Positions 9,355 through 20,852 of a stretch of DNA of 64,000 bases are shown one piece after another. The notes beneath the pieces were generated by a model. The model worked only from the letters and a program-made list of their open reading frames with translations, made no database searches and was not told where the DNA came from. Origin of the DNA: Solirubrobacter sp963724195 (lineage in GTDB: Bacteria > Actinomycetota > Thermoleophilia > Solirubrobacterales > Solirubrobacteraceae); NCBI GenBank assembly GCA_963724195.1, contig CAVRTQ010000012.1:124001-188000 (forward strand). The letters are read 5' to 3'. Position numbers and translations under genes: made by a program. How positions within the stretch are numbered: the stretch's first letter is position 1; the number at the start of each line of letters is the position of its first letter.

Positions 9355-10895
9355 GGGGCGACCACGACGCTCACGGTCGGCGACTTCCCGCTCGCGTACG
9401 GGAAGTCGCCACTCTCGTGCACGACCGCCCGGAACCGGTAGCGGGTGCGCTGATAGGTGCTCGTGAAGCGGTAGGAGGCATTGAACCTGCCGTTCCGGAG
9501 GGGGGTGGTCTTGAACGGCACCCATCGACGGCCCGCTCGGGCTTGCAACTCGACTCGCGTACTAGCGCTTTCTGCGCCGGGCACGGAACCGGAGAAGGTC
9601 ACGGTCCGGCCGTTACGCACACGTGTGGGATCGCGCTTGAGACGGATCGGGGCCCGCACGACAAGCCGAATCGTCGTGCTGGAGCCACCGGACGACACAC
9701 GAACCTCGCGCGATGGTCCGGCCGGGAGTGCGAAGCTGAATCGGCCGTTCCGATCGGCCGTAGCGACGGACTTAGGACTCCACGAGCCGCCGCGCAACGG
9801 GCGTGTGGCCACCTCGATGCGACCGCCGGCGACCGCGCCACCGCCGACTGCGTTCAGCACGCCCTTGATCGTCGCCGGCGCGTACCGGACGCGTCGTACG
9901 CGCGAGCCCACCACCGACACGGTTGTCGACGGCGCCAGATGCGGTGACGAAGGCGCGTCCGCGCCGGAGCTTGGCGAAACGGTTCCCGCCGCGGTCAATG
10001 GTGCCCGCACCGTGACATTGAACGGTCCGACGACCGTGCGATTCCCGGCGGCGTCGGTGAGCCCGGCTTCGACCGTGTGCGGTCCGTCAGCTAGCGCGTC
10101 CGTGTCGAGAAACATGGTCAGCTCGCCGTTGGCTGCACACGGCACAGCCGCCGCGAACGGCTCCGCACAGGAGGGCCCGCCAACCCGCGTGACCGACTGT
10201 GTGCTCCCGTCCACTTTGAGCTCGATCGTGTCGACGCCGGCGCCTTGGTCGCGAAACGCCAATTTCAGGTCGGCGACGCCGTGGAGCGGTTGGCCCGAAA
10301 CCAGACGCCCCGACGGGATCGCCGCCAGCGCCGGGGCAATCTCATCGCGAACAGTGACGTCAGCCCGTGTGATGCGAACGAACGCCGCCCCCGCACAGAA
10401 TCCCCGCCCTTCGAGGCAGGTGAACTCGACGTCCACGCGGGGGGCACGCATGTCGGTGGCCTCAACCGTCGAGGCCCAGTTGTGCCCGAACTGCCACGGC
10501 CCCTGCGCGGGACTCTCTTCAAGCGTACGGTCACCAGCCATTACGCGATAGCGCCCGAACATGTCGTCCGCGAGCTTCGCGTGGCGCCAGAGGCTCACAG
10601 TCTCCACGCTCGTTCCCTTCGGCGCTATGAAGGACCAGCGGATCCCGCGCATATCGCCGCCCAGGAGCGCGTCCATCTCGAAGTCCAACGGTGCCAGGAA
10701 TGCGCAGCGATCCTCACCGACCAGGTCGCCGGGGGCAGGAGCGCCTTCCGGCAACGGGGACGCGACCCACGCACTCGCCGGAACGGCACCGAACGACGTT
10801 CGGCAGGCATACACGGTGTACGTCCCAGCGTCGGCGTCGGCGACCGCTCCAGTCGCGAAGATCGCCGCCACGACGACGACTCTCAGTGCCCTCAT
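9351..10895 (-). CDS. Secreted protein with Ig-like/carboxypeptidase-regulatory-like repeats, function unknown
   Basis: From ATG 10895 the 514-residue product has a signal peptide (MRALRVVVVAAIFATG...ADAG) and an N-terminal domain of about 200 residues with several Cys (TYTVYACRTSFG, EFTCLEGRGFCAGAAF). A beta domain follows (VDTIELKVDGSTQ, DGPHTVEAGLTDAAGNRTV), typical of Ig-like folds, and then two repeats of the pattern PATIKGVLNAVGG...GRFSFALPAG / GRTVTFSGSVPG...GRFNASYRF. Such architectures are common in secreted proteins of Solirubrobacterales-like bacteria; no catalytic motif is seen. A longer frame to 11351 has no signal peptide at its start and crosses the divergent gene. The ribosome-binding site is weak. 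Confidence 0.7.
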
Positions 10896-11052
10896 GACTG
10901 TCTTAGGCGTGCGTTGCAAGACCTCTCCCCCCTGTGCGGGCAAAGAGTCTCCTCCCGGCGCGGCGGAATAGCAAGATGGACCGAGGCGTCCGGGCAAGTA
11001 CATGCCCTTCGCCCTGTTGACTGCCCCTCGCGGGCGCGGATAGCGTCGGTCA

Positions 11053-13191
11053 ATGTCCGCCGTCGTCCGCTCGTTCCTCGTTCTCGCCCTGTTCCTTGCC
11101 GCAGCGCCAGCGGCGCAGGCGGCGGACATCTTCGCCGTCGGCTCACAATCGCGCCTGACGCGTGTGGGTCCGGACGGCAACAATGCCGTCGACGCGAACG
11201 ATCCTGCCGTCGCGTACAACAGTGTCGAGAACGAGTTCTTGATCGCCTGGGTCGGCAGCACGACGCAAGGCGGAGATATCGAGATCTTGGGCCAAGTGCT
11301 CGACGGCAACAGCGTCCCGAAGGGCACCGTGAATCGACTGACCAACGTCACTGCCGGATCACCGACGCAGCCGGTGCTGAGTTACAGCCCGACCACCAAT
11401 CAGTACGTTCTCGGCTACATCGGGCCGCCGCCGAGCGGCGACGACAACTTCCCCGCCGGCCAACGCGAGGTCATGGCGCAAGCCGTGACCGCAACCGGAG
11501 TCGCGCTGCTCAACCCGTTCCGTATGTCGAGCACGGACTCGGCGAACGCCGACGCCGACAGCGCCGCGGACCCTGCGCTCGCCTATGACCCAGAACACGA
11601 TCAGTACCGCTTCGTCTGGGTCGCCGACGCAGAGATCGAGGGCCAGAACGAAGTTCGCAGCCAGCGGGTTTCGTCGAGTCTGACCCAGCTCTTCGGCGAG
11701 GTCCCGGTCTCGGCCACCACCTCCACGGGAGACGCCAACGAGCCTGCCGTCGCGTACATGCCGACGCAGGACCGTTGGATGGTGGCCTGGGAAGAGCCGA
11801 TTCCGGCCGCGGGGACGGAGATCGTGACTCGGCGGCTCGGTCTCACCAGCTCGCAGCTGGGAAGTGACCTGACCATCTCGAGCTCCTCGGGCACCGCGAG
11901 CTCTCTCAAGCCTGCTGTCGCGGTCAATCCCAGCCGCGACGAGGCGTTGGTCTCCTTCATCCGCAACGATGTTGCGGGCGAAGGGCCGGAGGTGTTCGTC
12001 CAGCGCATCAGCGCCAACGGCGCGGAGGTTCCGAACGCGACCGACCGGCGCATCTCCACGATGGGTCCGGCCGGCAACCTTGCGTTCGGGGTCAGCACCG
12101 GGCGCAACACCACCGCGAGTTATCACCCCGGCCTTGATCGGTACCTCGTGACCTGGGTAGCCGACAACGACTTCCCGGGGCTCGTGGACAACGAGTTCGA
12201 GCGCTACGGCCAGGCACTCGACGGCGCCGGCGCCGAGGTCGGCGGCGATGACTTCCGCCTGACGGTCACTGGCCCGGACGCCAACAACGACGTGGCCCCC
12301 GAGACTGCCGCCACGATTCCGGTGCCGGGCAAGCGAGCGTGGTTCACGGTCTGGGACGCGGACGACAACCGCTCGCCGCTCGCCGATGGCGAGTACGAGA
12401 TCTATGGGCGGTTCGTCGGTGACGACGGAGACCTCGACGGGTTCGTCGTGCCCGACGACTGCAACGACGCCGACGCAGCGATCCATCCTGGCGCGGTCGA
12501 CGTGCTCGACAACGGCGTCGACGAGGACTGCACCGGCACGTTCGCGGAGAACTTGGATCGGGATGGGGACGGGTCAACGCGGCCCGCCGACTGCAATGAC
12601 GCGAACGCGAGCGTGCGGCCCGGCGCGGCGGACGTGGCGGACAATGGCGTGGACGAGGACTGCAATGGCGCGGACGCGCTCAACTTCGACCGCGACGGCG
12701 ACGGCGCTCGCGCGGCCGGGTCGACTGCAACGACGCGAACTCCGCGATCCGGCCAGGCGCGAAGGACATTCCGCGCAACAGGCGTCGACGAGGACTGTGC
12801 GGGCGGCGACGCGAGCTTCCCGAACCTGACCTCGGGCATCTTGCCGACCTGGGACATCAAGGGGTCGAGGGTCCGGCTGGTGAACCTGCAGATCACGCAG
12901 CAGTTCCCGAAGGGCCTGAAGGCGAAGATCACGTGCAAGGGCAAGCGGTGCCCGTTCAAGTCCAAGACGCTCAAGGTCGGCAAGGTGCGACGGAACGCGG
13001 CGAGCGCGCTCTCGTCGCTGTCGAAGAAGCAGCGAGTGTTCCGAGCCGGACAAACGCTCGAGGTCTGGGTGTCGGCGCCCAACTTCAACTCGCGGATCAG
13101 CCGGCTCGTCCTCAAAAAGAACAAGATCCCTGTCAGTCAGCCCTTCTGTGCCCTTCCGGGTACGTCGAAGGTCCAAAAGACCTGCTCGTGA
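11053..13191 (+). CDS. Secreted MopE-type metal-binding repeat protein with Cys-rich C-terminal module
   Basis: The product has a signal peptide (SFLVLALFLAAAPAAQA) and then about 420 residues with repeating blocks such as PAVAYNSVENEFLIAWVG and PAVAYMPTQDRWMVAWEE. This suggests a beta-propeller of roughly seven blades. Residues about 455-570 hold three MopE-like repeats (DGDG...DCNDANASVRPGA...NGVDEDC) that probably bind metal. The last 120 residues (KAKITCKGKRCPFKSK, GQTLEVWVSAPNFNSR) are a module common in this bacterial group. In the third repeat three extra bases (near 12705, 12719 and 12780) scramble about 20 residues while keeping the frame; removing them gives LARPVDCNDANSAIRPGA and a perfect repeat. 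Possible promoter TTGACT-16-GATAGC at 11017-11044. Confidence 0.75.
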   Translation: MSAVVRSFLVLALFLAAAPAAQAADIFAVGSQSRLTRVGPDGNNAVDANDPAVAYNSVENEFLIAWVGSTTQGGDIEILGQVLDGNSVPKGTVNRLTNVTAGSPTQPVLSYSPTTNQYVLGYIGPPPSGDDNFPAGQREVMAQAVTATGVALLNPFRMSSTDSANADADSAADPALAYDPEHDQYRFVWVADAEIEGQNEVRSQRVSSSLTQLFGEVPVSATTSTGDANEPAVAYMPTQDRWMVAWEEPIPAAGTEIVTRRLGLTSSQLGSDLTISSSSGTASSLKPAVAVNPSRDEALVSFIRNDVAGEGPEVFVQRISANGAEVPNATDRRISTMGPAGNLAFGVSTGRNTTASYHPGLDRYLVTWVADNDFPGLVDNEFERYGQALDGAGAEVGGDDFRLTVTGPDANNDVAPETAATIPVPGKRAWFTVWDADDNRSPLADGEYEIYGRFVGDDGDLDGFVVPDDCNDADAAIHPGAVDVLDNGVDEDCTGTFAENLDRDGDGSTRPADCNDANASVRPGAADVADNGVDEDCNGADALNFDRDGDGARAAGSTATTRTPRSGQARRTFRATGVDEDCAGGDASFPNLTSGILPTWDIKGSRVRLVNLQITQQFPKGLKAKITCKGKRCPFKSKTLKVGKVRRNAASALSSLSKKQRVFRAGQTLEVWVSAPNFNSRISRLVLKKNKIPVSQPFCALPGTSKVQKTCS

Positions 13192-13205
13192 ACCGTTTCT
13201 GAGGC

Positions 13206-13231
13206 TGGCGGCGCGCCGATCTGCGCCGCCG
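13206..13231 (+). terminator. Hairpin after the MopE-type gene (no clear T-run)
   Basis: GGCGGCGC (13207-13214) pairs exactly with GCGCCGCC (13223-13230) around an 8-base loop, 15 bases after the TGA stop. No T-tract follows, so it is either a GC-rich hairpin terminator or an mRNA 3'-end stabiliser. Confidence 0.45.
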
Positions 13232-13264
13232 GCTCAGACAATGCTGGTACCTTCGCGGCCGTCA

Positions 13265-14143
13265 ATGGTCTCGGTTGTGGTCTGTCTCTGCCTGGGGCTC
13301 GTGCTGGTCGTTGCCGCGGGATTGAAAGCGGCGGGAGGTCCGTCCGCTCAGGCCGCGTTCGCCACGTACGGCCTCAAGTCGCCGCGGGCGATGAAGGCCG
13401 CGTGGGCCGGCGTGATCGCCGCTGAGCTCACGCTGGGCGTGCTCGTCGCCACCGGGAGCACCGCCGCGGCACGCGCGGCCGCGCTGTTCCTCTCCGCCGC
13501 GACGGCGGCGCAGGTCGCGGCGCTCGCCGCCGGCCGGGCGGGAGCGCCGTGCGCGTGCTTCGGCGCCAAGGGGCGCCTTTCCACGCGCTCAGCGGGCCGG
13601 ACGGCCGTCCTCGCCGCCGCGCTCGCGCTCGCGCCGCTGCTCCCGCGCACGACACCGACCACCGAGGAATGGCTGACGATCGGCCTTGCGGCCGCGTTGC
13701 TCGGCCTCGCCGCGCTCTCGGTCGTCGTGCTCGCCCTCGCGCGCGAGGTCGGCATGCTGCGACTCTCGATCGCCCCGCAGGGCGCCCTCGAGGTCGCGCA
13801 CGAAGGCCCCGAGGTCGGCGCCTACAGCGCGCTCGCCGACGAGTTCGCCGCGGCGCCGGGCCAGATCGCGCTGGCCGTGTTCACGTCCGAGGGCTGCGGG
13901 CTGTGCCGGGTGCTCAAGCCGCAGATCGACGCCTTCGGCACGCACCACGCGATCACGCTGCGCACCTTCGACGAAGTCGAGCACGCGCACGCGTGGGCGG
14001 CGGCGGACGTGCCCGGGAGCCCGTTCGCGGTCACCCTCGACACGGACGGCACCGTGCTGTCGAAGGGCACGTTCAACACCGGCGCCCAGCTGGAGAGCGT
14101 GCTCCATGCCGCGGAACGGCGGCGAGGCGCGGTGCGCGCGTGA
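13265..14143 (+). CDS. MauE/DoxX-like membrane protein fused to a thioredoxin-like domain
   Basis: The 292-residue protein begins with a four-helix membrane domain (residues 4-160) carrying the MauE-type motif APCACFG at 94-100. It then has a thioredoxin-like domain (about 185-285) with active site CGLC at 211-214 and the cis-Pro region GSPFAV near 253. In methylotrophs MauE and MauD are separate proteins needed to form the disulfides of the methylamine dehydrogenase light chain; here both functions appear in one chain. The next gene starts inside its stop (GTGA), so it is the first of a coupled three-gene operon. An ATG at 13241 is an alternative start, but 13265 places the first helix at the N-terminus. 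Confidence 0.8.
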   Translation: MVSVVVCLCLGLVLVVAAGLKAAGGPSAQAAFATYGLKSPRAMKAAWAGVIAAELTLGVLVATGSTAAARAAALFLSAATAAQVAALAAGRAGAPCACFGAKGRLSTRSAGRTAVLAAALALAPLLPRTTPTTEEWLTIGLAAALLGLAALSVVVLALAREVGMLRLSIAPQGALEVAHEGPEVGAYSALADEFAAAPGQIALAVFTSEGCGLCRVLKPQIDAFGTHHAITLRTFDEVEHAHAWAAADVPGSPFAVTLDTDGTVLSKGTFNTGAQLESVLHAAERRRGAVRA

Positions 14144-14712
14144 ACGGCGGCAACCTGGCCGACAACGTCGCGGCGGGCAGCTCGCGGCGCGGGTTCCTCG
14201 CGAAGGTCGGCGCGGCCGTGATGGGCATCACCGGCGCCAAGACGGTCAGCTCGCTCGTCGCGCCGGGCGAGGCGGAGGCCTACCACTTCTGCGGGCACAT
14301 CTACACGACGGACTCGTGCCCGCATCCGACCGGCCTGCCACGGATCGACAGCAGGGGCTTCCCGATCCGCGCCAAGAACGCGCGGCCCGTCGACGATCTC
14401 GGGCGCTACATCGACGTCCAGGGCTTCCCGGTCGACGATGACGGCGCCCCGCTCACGGACGCCGACGGCGCGCGCCTACCGAGGGCGACGCGCACCGCCG
14501 TGTGCACCGCGACGGCCGAGACCTACGGCTTCAAGCCCTATGTGGACGGCGCCTGGTACCGCTGCTGCGGCGGCCGGGTCCGCAAGCTCGTCGACTGCTG
14601 CGGGACCATGCGCCACCGCATCAACGGCGACAAGGCGCTCACGGGCTACTGCTACAAGGGCCGCAAGGTCTTCTGCGTCATGTACTACGACACGAAGGTG
14701 AAGTGTGATTGA
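14140..14712 (+). CDS. Tat-exported Cys-rich protein resembling methylamine dehydrogenase light chain (MauA-like)
   Basis: The 190-residue product starts at GTG 14140 (overlapping the previous stop) and carries a twin-arginine signal (SSRRGFLAKVGAAVMG, residues 14-29). The mature part has ten Cys (51, 60, 122, 142, 143, 153, 154, 171, 179, 189). The C-terminal half, with W139 followed by RCC and then VDCCG, and later GYCYKG...FC, follows the spacing of the MauA core (W...C, DCCG, WC...YHC). The mature protein has only one Trp; the position of the second Trp, which MauA cross-links to make the TTQ cofactor, is Tyr170. Thus TTQ cannot form and amine dehydrogenase activity is unlikely. I read it as a disulfide-rich exported protein matured by its two neighbours. 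MauA assignment is by pattern, not by search. Confidence 0.65.
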   Translation: MNGGNLADNVAAGSSRRGFLAKVGAAVMGITGAKTVSSLVAPGEAEAYHFCGHIYTTDSCPHPTGLPRIDSRGFPIRAKNARPVDDLGRYIDVQGFPVDDDGAPLTDADGARLPRATRTAVCTATAETYGFKPYVDGAWYRCCGGRVRKLVDCCGTMRHRINGDKALTGYCYKGRKVFCVMYYDTKVKCD

Positions 14713-16126
14713 GGCCGTCCTCATCACGCTGGCGCTGGTCGCCGGCGTGACCGGCGCGTGGTCCCCGTGCGGGTTCTCGATGGTGGAGACGCTCGCACCC
14801 TCGGGCTACGCGGGGCGGATGCGGGTCACGGTCGTCGCCTGCGCGACGTTCGCGGCCGGCGCGCTCGTCGGCGGTGCGATCACCTTCGGCGGACTCGCCT
14901 CCCTCGGCGACGCGCTCGGCGCCGCCGCGCCCGCGGTGGCCGCGGTGATCGCGATCGCGGCCGCGGCGCTGGAGGCCCGCGGCGCGCGGATCATGCCGCA
15001 GGTCCGGCGGCAGGTGCCGGAGTCCTGGCGGCGCGTGCTGCCCGTCCCGCTCGCGGCCGGCCTGTACGGCGTGCTGCTCGGCCTCGGGTTCACCACCTTC
15101 ATCCTCACGTTCGCGGTGTGGGCGCTCGCGGGCGTGTCCGTCGCGCTCGGCGACCCGATGCTGGGCCTGCTGGTCGGCCTCGCGTTCGGCGTCGGCCGGA
15201 CGCTCCCGGTCGTGATCCTCGCCCCGTTCGGCGGCGGGGCCGCGCACGCGGCCATGGCCGAGCAGCCGCGCATCCTGCGCGGGTTGCGACTCGCCGACGC
15301 CGCCGCGCTGGCCGTGGTGGCCGTGACGCTGTTCGCCGCGCCCGCCCAGGCGCAGGTGGTCGGCGCCGCCGCCGGCTTCTCCGACCCGACGGTCGACGGG
15401 GCGGCGGTCGCGTTCCACCGTCCCGGTGGCCTGGGCGAGCAGCGCGGCCCGGCCGGCGTGCAGGGGCTCCCCGGCAGCCACCCGGCGATCGGCGGGGGCC
15501 GGCAGGCCTGGATCGCCAACGGTCAGGTGGTCGTCGCCGGGCTGGGCGCGATCGCCGCGCCCACGGCCGACAGCGTCGCCGTCTCAGGCACGTTCGTCGT
15601 CTGGCGGCAGGGGCAGGAGCTTGTCGCCGCGTCGCTCACCGACCTCGCTCCGCGCCAGGTCATGATCGGCGCCGTCGGTCGCCCCGCGCTGAGCGGGAAC
15701 CTGCTCGTCTACGACGTCGACGGCCGGATCGAGTCCTTCGACCTCGTCAGCGGCGTGCGCACGATGCTGCGCCGCGAGGCCCACGTGCAGCTGCGCGGCC
15801 CGTCCGTGATCGGCGGCGAGCTCGCCTACGTGCGCGCGAGCTACATCCGCCAGCAGGTCCGGGTCGGCCCTCTGCGCGCGCAGCGCGTGTCCAGCGACCT
15901 GGCGATCTACGGGACGTACCCGACGGCCCGCCGCGACGCGGGCCACGAGCCGGGCCGCTTCCCGGCCAAGGGTCACATCAACAAGCCGCTCTGGGAGTCC
16001 CCGCCCGCGGGCATCCAGGACACGCTGACGACGACCGCCGTGCGCGCCGACGCCGTGTTCGTCACGCGGGTGCGCAAGCGCAAGGGCATGCCGCCGGTGG
16101 CGACGGTCCTCCAGCTCGCGCGGTAG
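14705..16126 (+). CDS. CcdA/DsbD-like membrane protein fused to an extracytoplasmic beta-propeller-like domain
   Basis: The 473-residue protein starts at GTG 14705, 8 bases inside the MauA-like gene. Residues 1-210 are a polytopic membrane domain with SPCGFSMVETLAPSG at 20-34, the motif of CcdA/DsbD thiol-electron carriers. The last helix ends in LFAAPAQAQ. Residues about 215-473 form a beta-rich domain with repeated blocks (DPTVDGAAVAFH, HPAIGGGRQAWI, APTADSVAVSGTFVVW, RPALSGNLLVYDVDGRI, GPSVIGGELAYVRASY). This is the look of a TolB-like propeller. In methylamine dehydrogenase the partner of the light chain is also a propeller (MauB), so the domain may hold the Cys-rich protein; that is inference. 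No second CcdA Cys is obvious. Confidence 0.68.
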   Translation: MIEAVLITLALVAGVTGAWSPCGFSMVETLAPSGYAGRMRVTVVACATFAAGALVGGAITFGGLASLGDALGAAAPAVAAVIAIAAAALEARGARIMPQVRRQVPESWRRVLPVPLAAGLYGVLLGLGFTTFILTFAVWALAGVSVALGDPMLGLLVGLAFGVGRTLPVVILAPFGGGAAHAAMAEQPRILRGLRLADAAALAVVAVTLFAAPAQAQVVGAAAGFSDPTVDGAAVAFHRPGGLGEQRGPAGVQGLPGSHPAIGGGRQAWIANGQVVVAGLGAIAAPTADSVAVSGTFVVWRQGQELVAASLTDLAPRQVMIGAVGRPALSGNLLVYDVDGRIESFDLVSGVRTMLRREAHVQLRGPSVIGGELAYVRASYIRQQVRVGPLRAQRVSSDLAIYGTYPTARRDAGHEPGRFPAKGHINKPLWESPPAGIQDTLTTTAVRADAVFVTRVRKRKGMPPVATVLQLAR

Positions 16127-16173
16127 GTCCGGCAACGTCAACGGCGAGCACACTCCACGCTACCGGGGGGTGC

Positions 16174-16845
16174 TTACCCGAGCCAGTCTTCGAGCACGGG
16201 CAGGAGCGAACCGGCGTCATCGACGACGGCGTCCGCCTCGGCCAGGTCCGAGACCGCATACGGCCCCGTGGCCACCGCGGCCACGCGCACCTCGTCCACC
16301 CGCGCGCAGTGGATGTCCCGCGGCGTGTCGCCGATCACCACCGTGCGCTCCCGCGACCACGGCGGCGACGAGGCCCGGCTCCGCGCGATCGCCGGCAACC
16401 GGCCGCGGTCCTCGTCGTCGGAGCCGAAGCCGCCCTGGCCGGGTTCGAAGTAGTGGCCGATGCCGGCCGCGGCGAGCTTGATCCGCGCGACGGGCTCGAG
16501 GTTGCCGGTGACCAGCGCGAGCCGGAACTCGTCCGGCCGCGCCGCCAGCTCCTCGAGGAGCTCCACCATCCCGGGCGCCACCTTGGCGCTCAGGTCGGCC
16601 GGGCAGAGCCGCTCGTACTCGGTGACGCACGCGTCCACCCAGGCGTCGTCGACTGCAGACACGCCCACCGCGGCGAGCAGGTCGCGCGTGATCGCGCGAT
16701 CCGTTCGCCCCGCGTAGTCCACGCCGTCGACCCCGAGCAGGTCCACGCCGTGCACCGCGCCCGCCGCTGTACGCAGGGCGAGCGCGTGTTCCACGGAGGC
16801 CCGCTGGAGCAGCGTGCCGTCGATGTCGAACAGCAGCAGGAGCAA
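16174..16845 (-). CDS. HAD-superfamily hydrolase (phosphoglycolate phosphatase-like)
   Basis: The 223-residue protein has HAD motif I at its very N-terminus (LLLLFDIDGTLLQ), a helical cap (about 20-90), motif II (LALVTGN), motif III Lys (VARIKLAAAGIG) and motif IV (VVIGDTPRDIHCA). This is the arrangement of Gph-like phosphatases, although the substrate is not determined by sequence. It starts at TTG 16845, one base after the stop of the M42 peptidase gene, so it is the last gene of the acnA-M42-HAD run. Length is normal. Confidence 0.85.
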   Translation of the reverse strand: MLLLLFDIDGTLLQRASVEHALALRTAAGAVHGVDLLGVDGVDYAGRTDRAITRDLLAAVGVSAVDDAWVDACVTEYERLCPADLSAKVAPGMVELLEELAARPDEFRLALVTGNLEPVARIKLAAAGIGHYFEPGQGGFGSDDEDRGRLPAIARSRASSPPWSRERTVVIGDTPRDIHCARVDEVRVAAVATGPYAVSDLAEADAVVDDAGSLLPVLEDWLG

Positions 16846-16846
16846 G

Positions 16847-17902
16847 CTAGCGGCGGAAGTCCGCGTCCGCCGGCAGCCGCAGCGCGAACGCCGCGATCAG
16901 CCGCGCGGCCGCCACGACGTCGCTCATCTGCACCATCTCGACCGGCGAGTGCATGTACCGCAGCGGCACGGAGACCACCGAGGTCGGGATGCCCTGACGC
17001 GAGATGTGGATCGCGTCGGCGTCGGTGCCCGTGGCGCGCGCGGAGGCGTCGACGGTGAACGGGATGCCCTCGGCCTCGGCCGTCTCGTACAGCAGCTCGA
17101 ACAGCAGCGGATCCAGCGTCGAGCCGCGCGTCAGCACCGCCCCGGAGCCGAAGCGGTGCTTGCCCAGCTCCTGCTCGGAGATCCCCGGTTGGTCGGTGGC
17201 GAAGGTCACGTCGACCGCGATGGCCACGTCCGGCCGCAGCGAGTACGCCGTGGTGCGCGAGCCGCCGAAGCTGATCTCCTCCTGCGCGACGGCCACGGCG
17301 TACACGTCGCCCGGCGCGCCGCCGGCCTCCGCGACCAGCCGCGCGGCCTCCAGGGCCACGTAACAGCCGAGCCGGTTGTCCATCGAGCGCGAGACGAAGC
17401 GCCCGCCCGGGAACTCGACCGGCTCGCCCGCGATCACGGCCACGTCGCCGATCCGGACCAGCGCACGGGCCTCGTCGCCCGAGGCCGCGCCGATGTCGAT
17501 GTGCAGGTGCTTGAGCTCGGGACCCTTCTTGCGGTCCTCGTCCTTCATCAGGTGGATCGGCTTCTTGCCCACCACGCCCGGGACGACCCCGCCGCGGGTG
17601 GAGATCTCCACCCGCTGGCCGACGAGCACGATCGGGTCCCACCCACCGACGCCGGTGAACCACAGGAACCCGTCGTCGTCGATGTGGTGGACGATCAGCC
17701 CGATCTCGTCGATGTGCCCGACCACGGCCACGGAACGGCCGCCGCCCACACCGGGGATCCGCGCCACCGTGGAACCCACGGTGTCGTGCGTGACCTCGGC
17801 GAACGCCGACGCCGCCTCGCGGAACACCGCGGCCGGCGCCTGCTCGTACCCGGACGGACCGGCCGCGGTGAGCAGCCGGCGCAGGGTCTCCGGGAGCGGC
17901 AC
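16847..17902 (-). CDS. M42 family aminopeptidase (glutamyl/leucyl aminopeptidase or endoglucanase-M type)
   Basis: The 351-residue product begins PLPETLRRLLTAAGPSGYE and shows the M42 metal ligands and catalytic residues: VGHIDEIGL (His, with Asp), SMDNRLGCYVALE (bridging Asp), VAQEEISFGGS (catalytic and ligand Glu), VDVTFATD (Asp) and RYMHSPVEM (His). The inserted PDZ-like domain lies between about 75 and 170. M42 enzymes are large dinuclear-metal cytosolic oligomers that trim peptides from the N-terminus. GTG 17902 directly follows the stop of acnA, so the genes are coupled, although aconitase and the peptidase share no obvious pathway. Confidence 0.88.
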   Translation of the reverse strand: MPLPETLRRLLTAAGPSGYEQAPAAVFREAASAFAEVTHDTVGSTVARIPGVGGGRSVAVVGHIDEIGLIVHHIDDDGFLWFTGVGGWDPIVLVGQRVEISTRGGVVPGVVGKKPIHLMKDEDRKKGPELKHLHIDIGAASGDEARALVRIGDVAVIAGEPVEFPGGRFVSRSMDNRLGCYVALEAARLVAEAGGAPGDVYAVAVAQEEISFGGSRTTAYSLRPDVAIAVDVTFATDQPGISEQELGKHRFGSGAVLTRGSTLDPLLFELLYETAEAEGIPFTVDASARATGTDADAIHISRQGIPTSVVSVPLRYMHSPVEMVQMSDVVAAARLIAAFALRLPADADFRR

Positions 17903-20708
<2,806 letters not shown>

Positions 20709-20852
20709 AGTTTTCTACTCCCGTAGGAGGGGATTTTCGTGCCAGTGAGCCTACCCCCATACGGGTAACGCCCACCGCGCGGCGGTATGCCCCCGCCAAA
20801 GGTGCGGCTCTCCGACTGGCGCGGCACTCCGGACGGCCCATACGATCGCGGC

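Noticed and set aside
13265..16126. A functional methylamine dehydrogenase operon
   Set aside because: There is no mauB heavy chain or mauG in the window, and the MauA-like protein has only one Trp, so TTQ cannot form.
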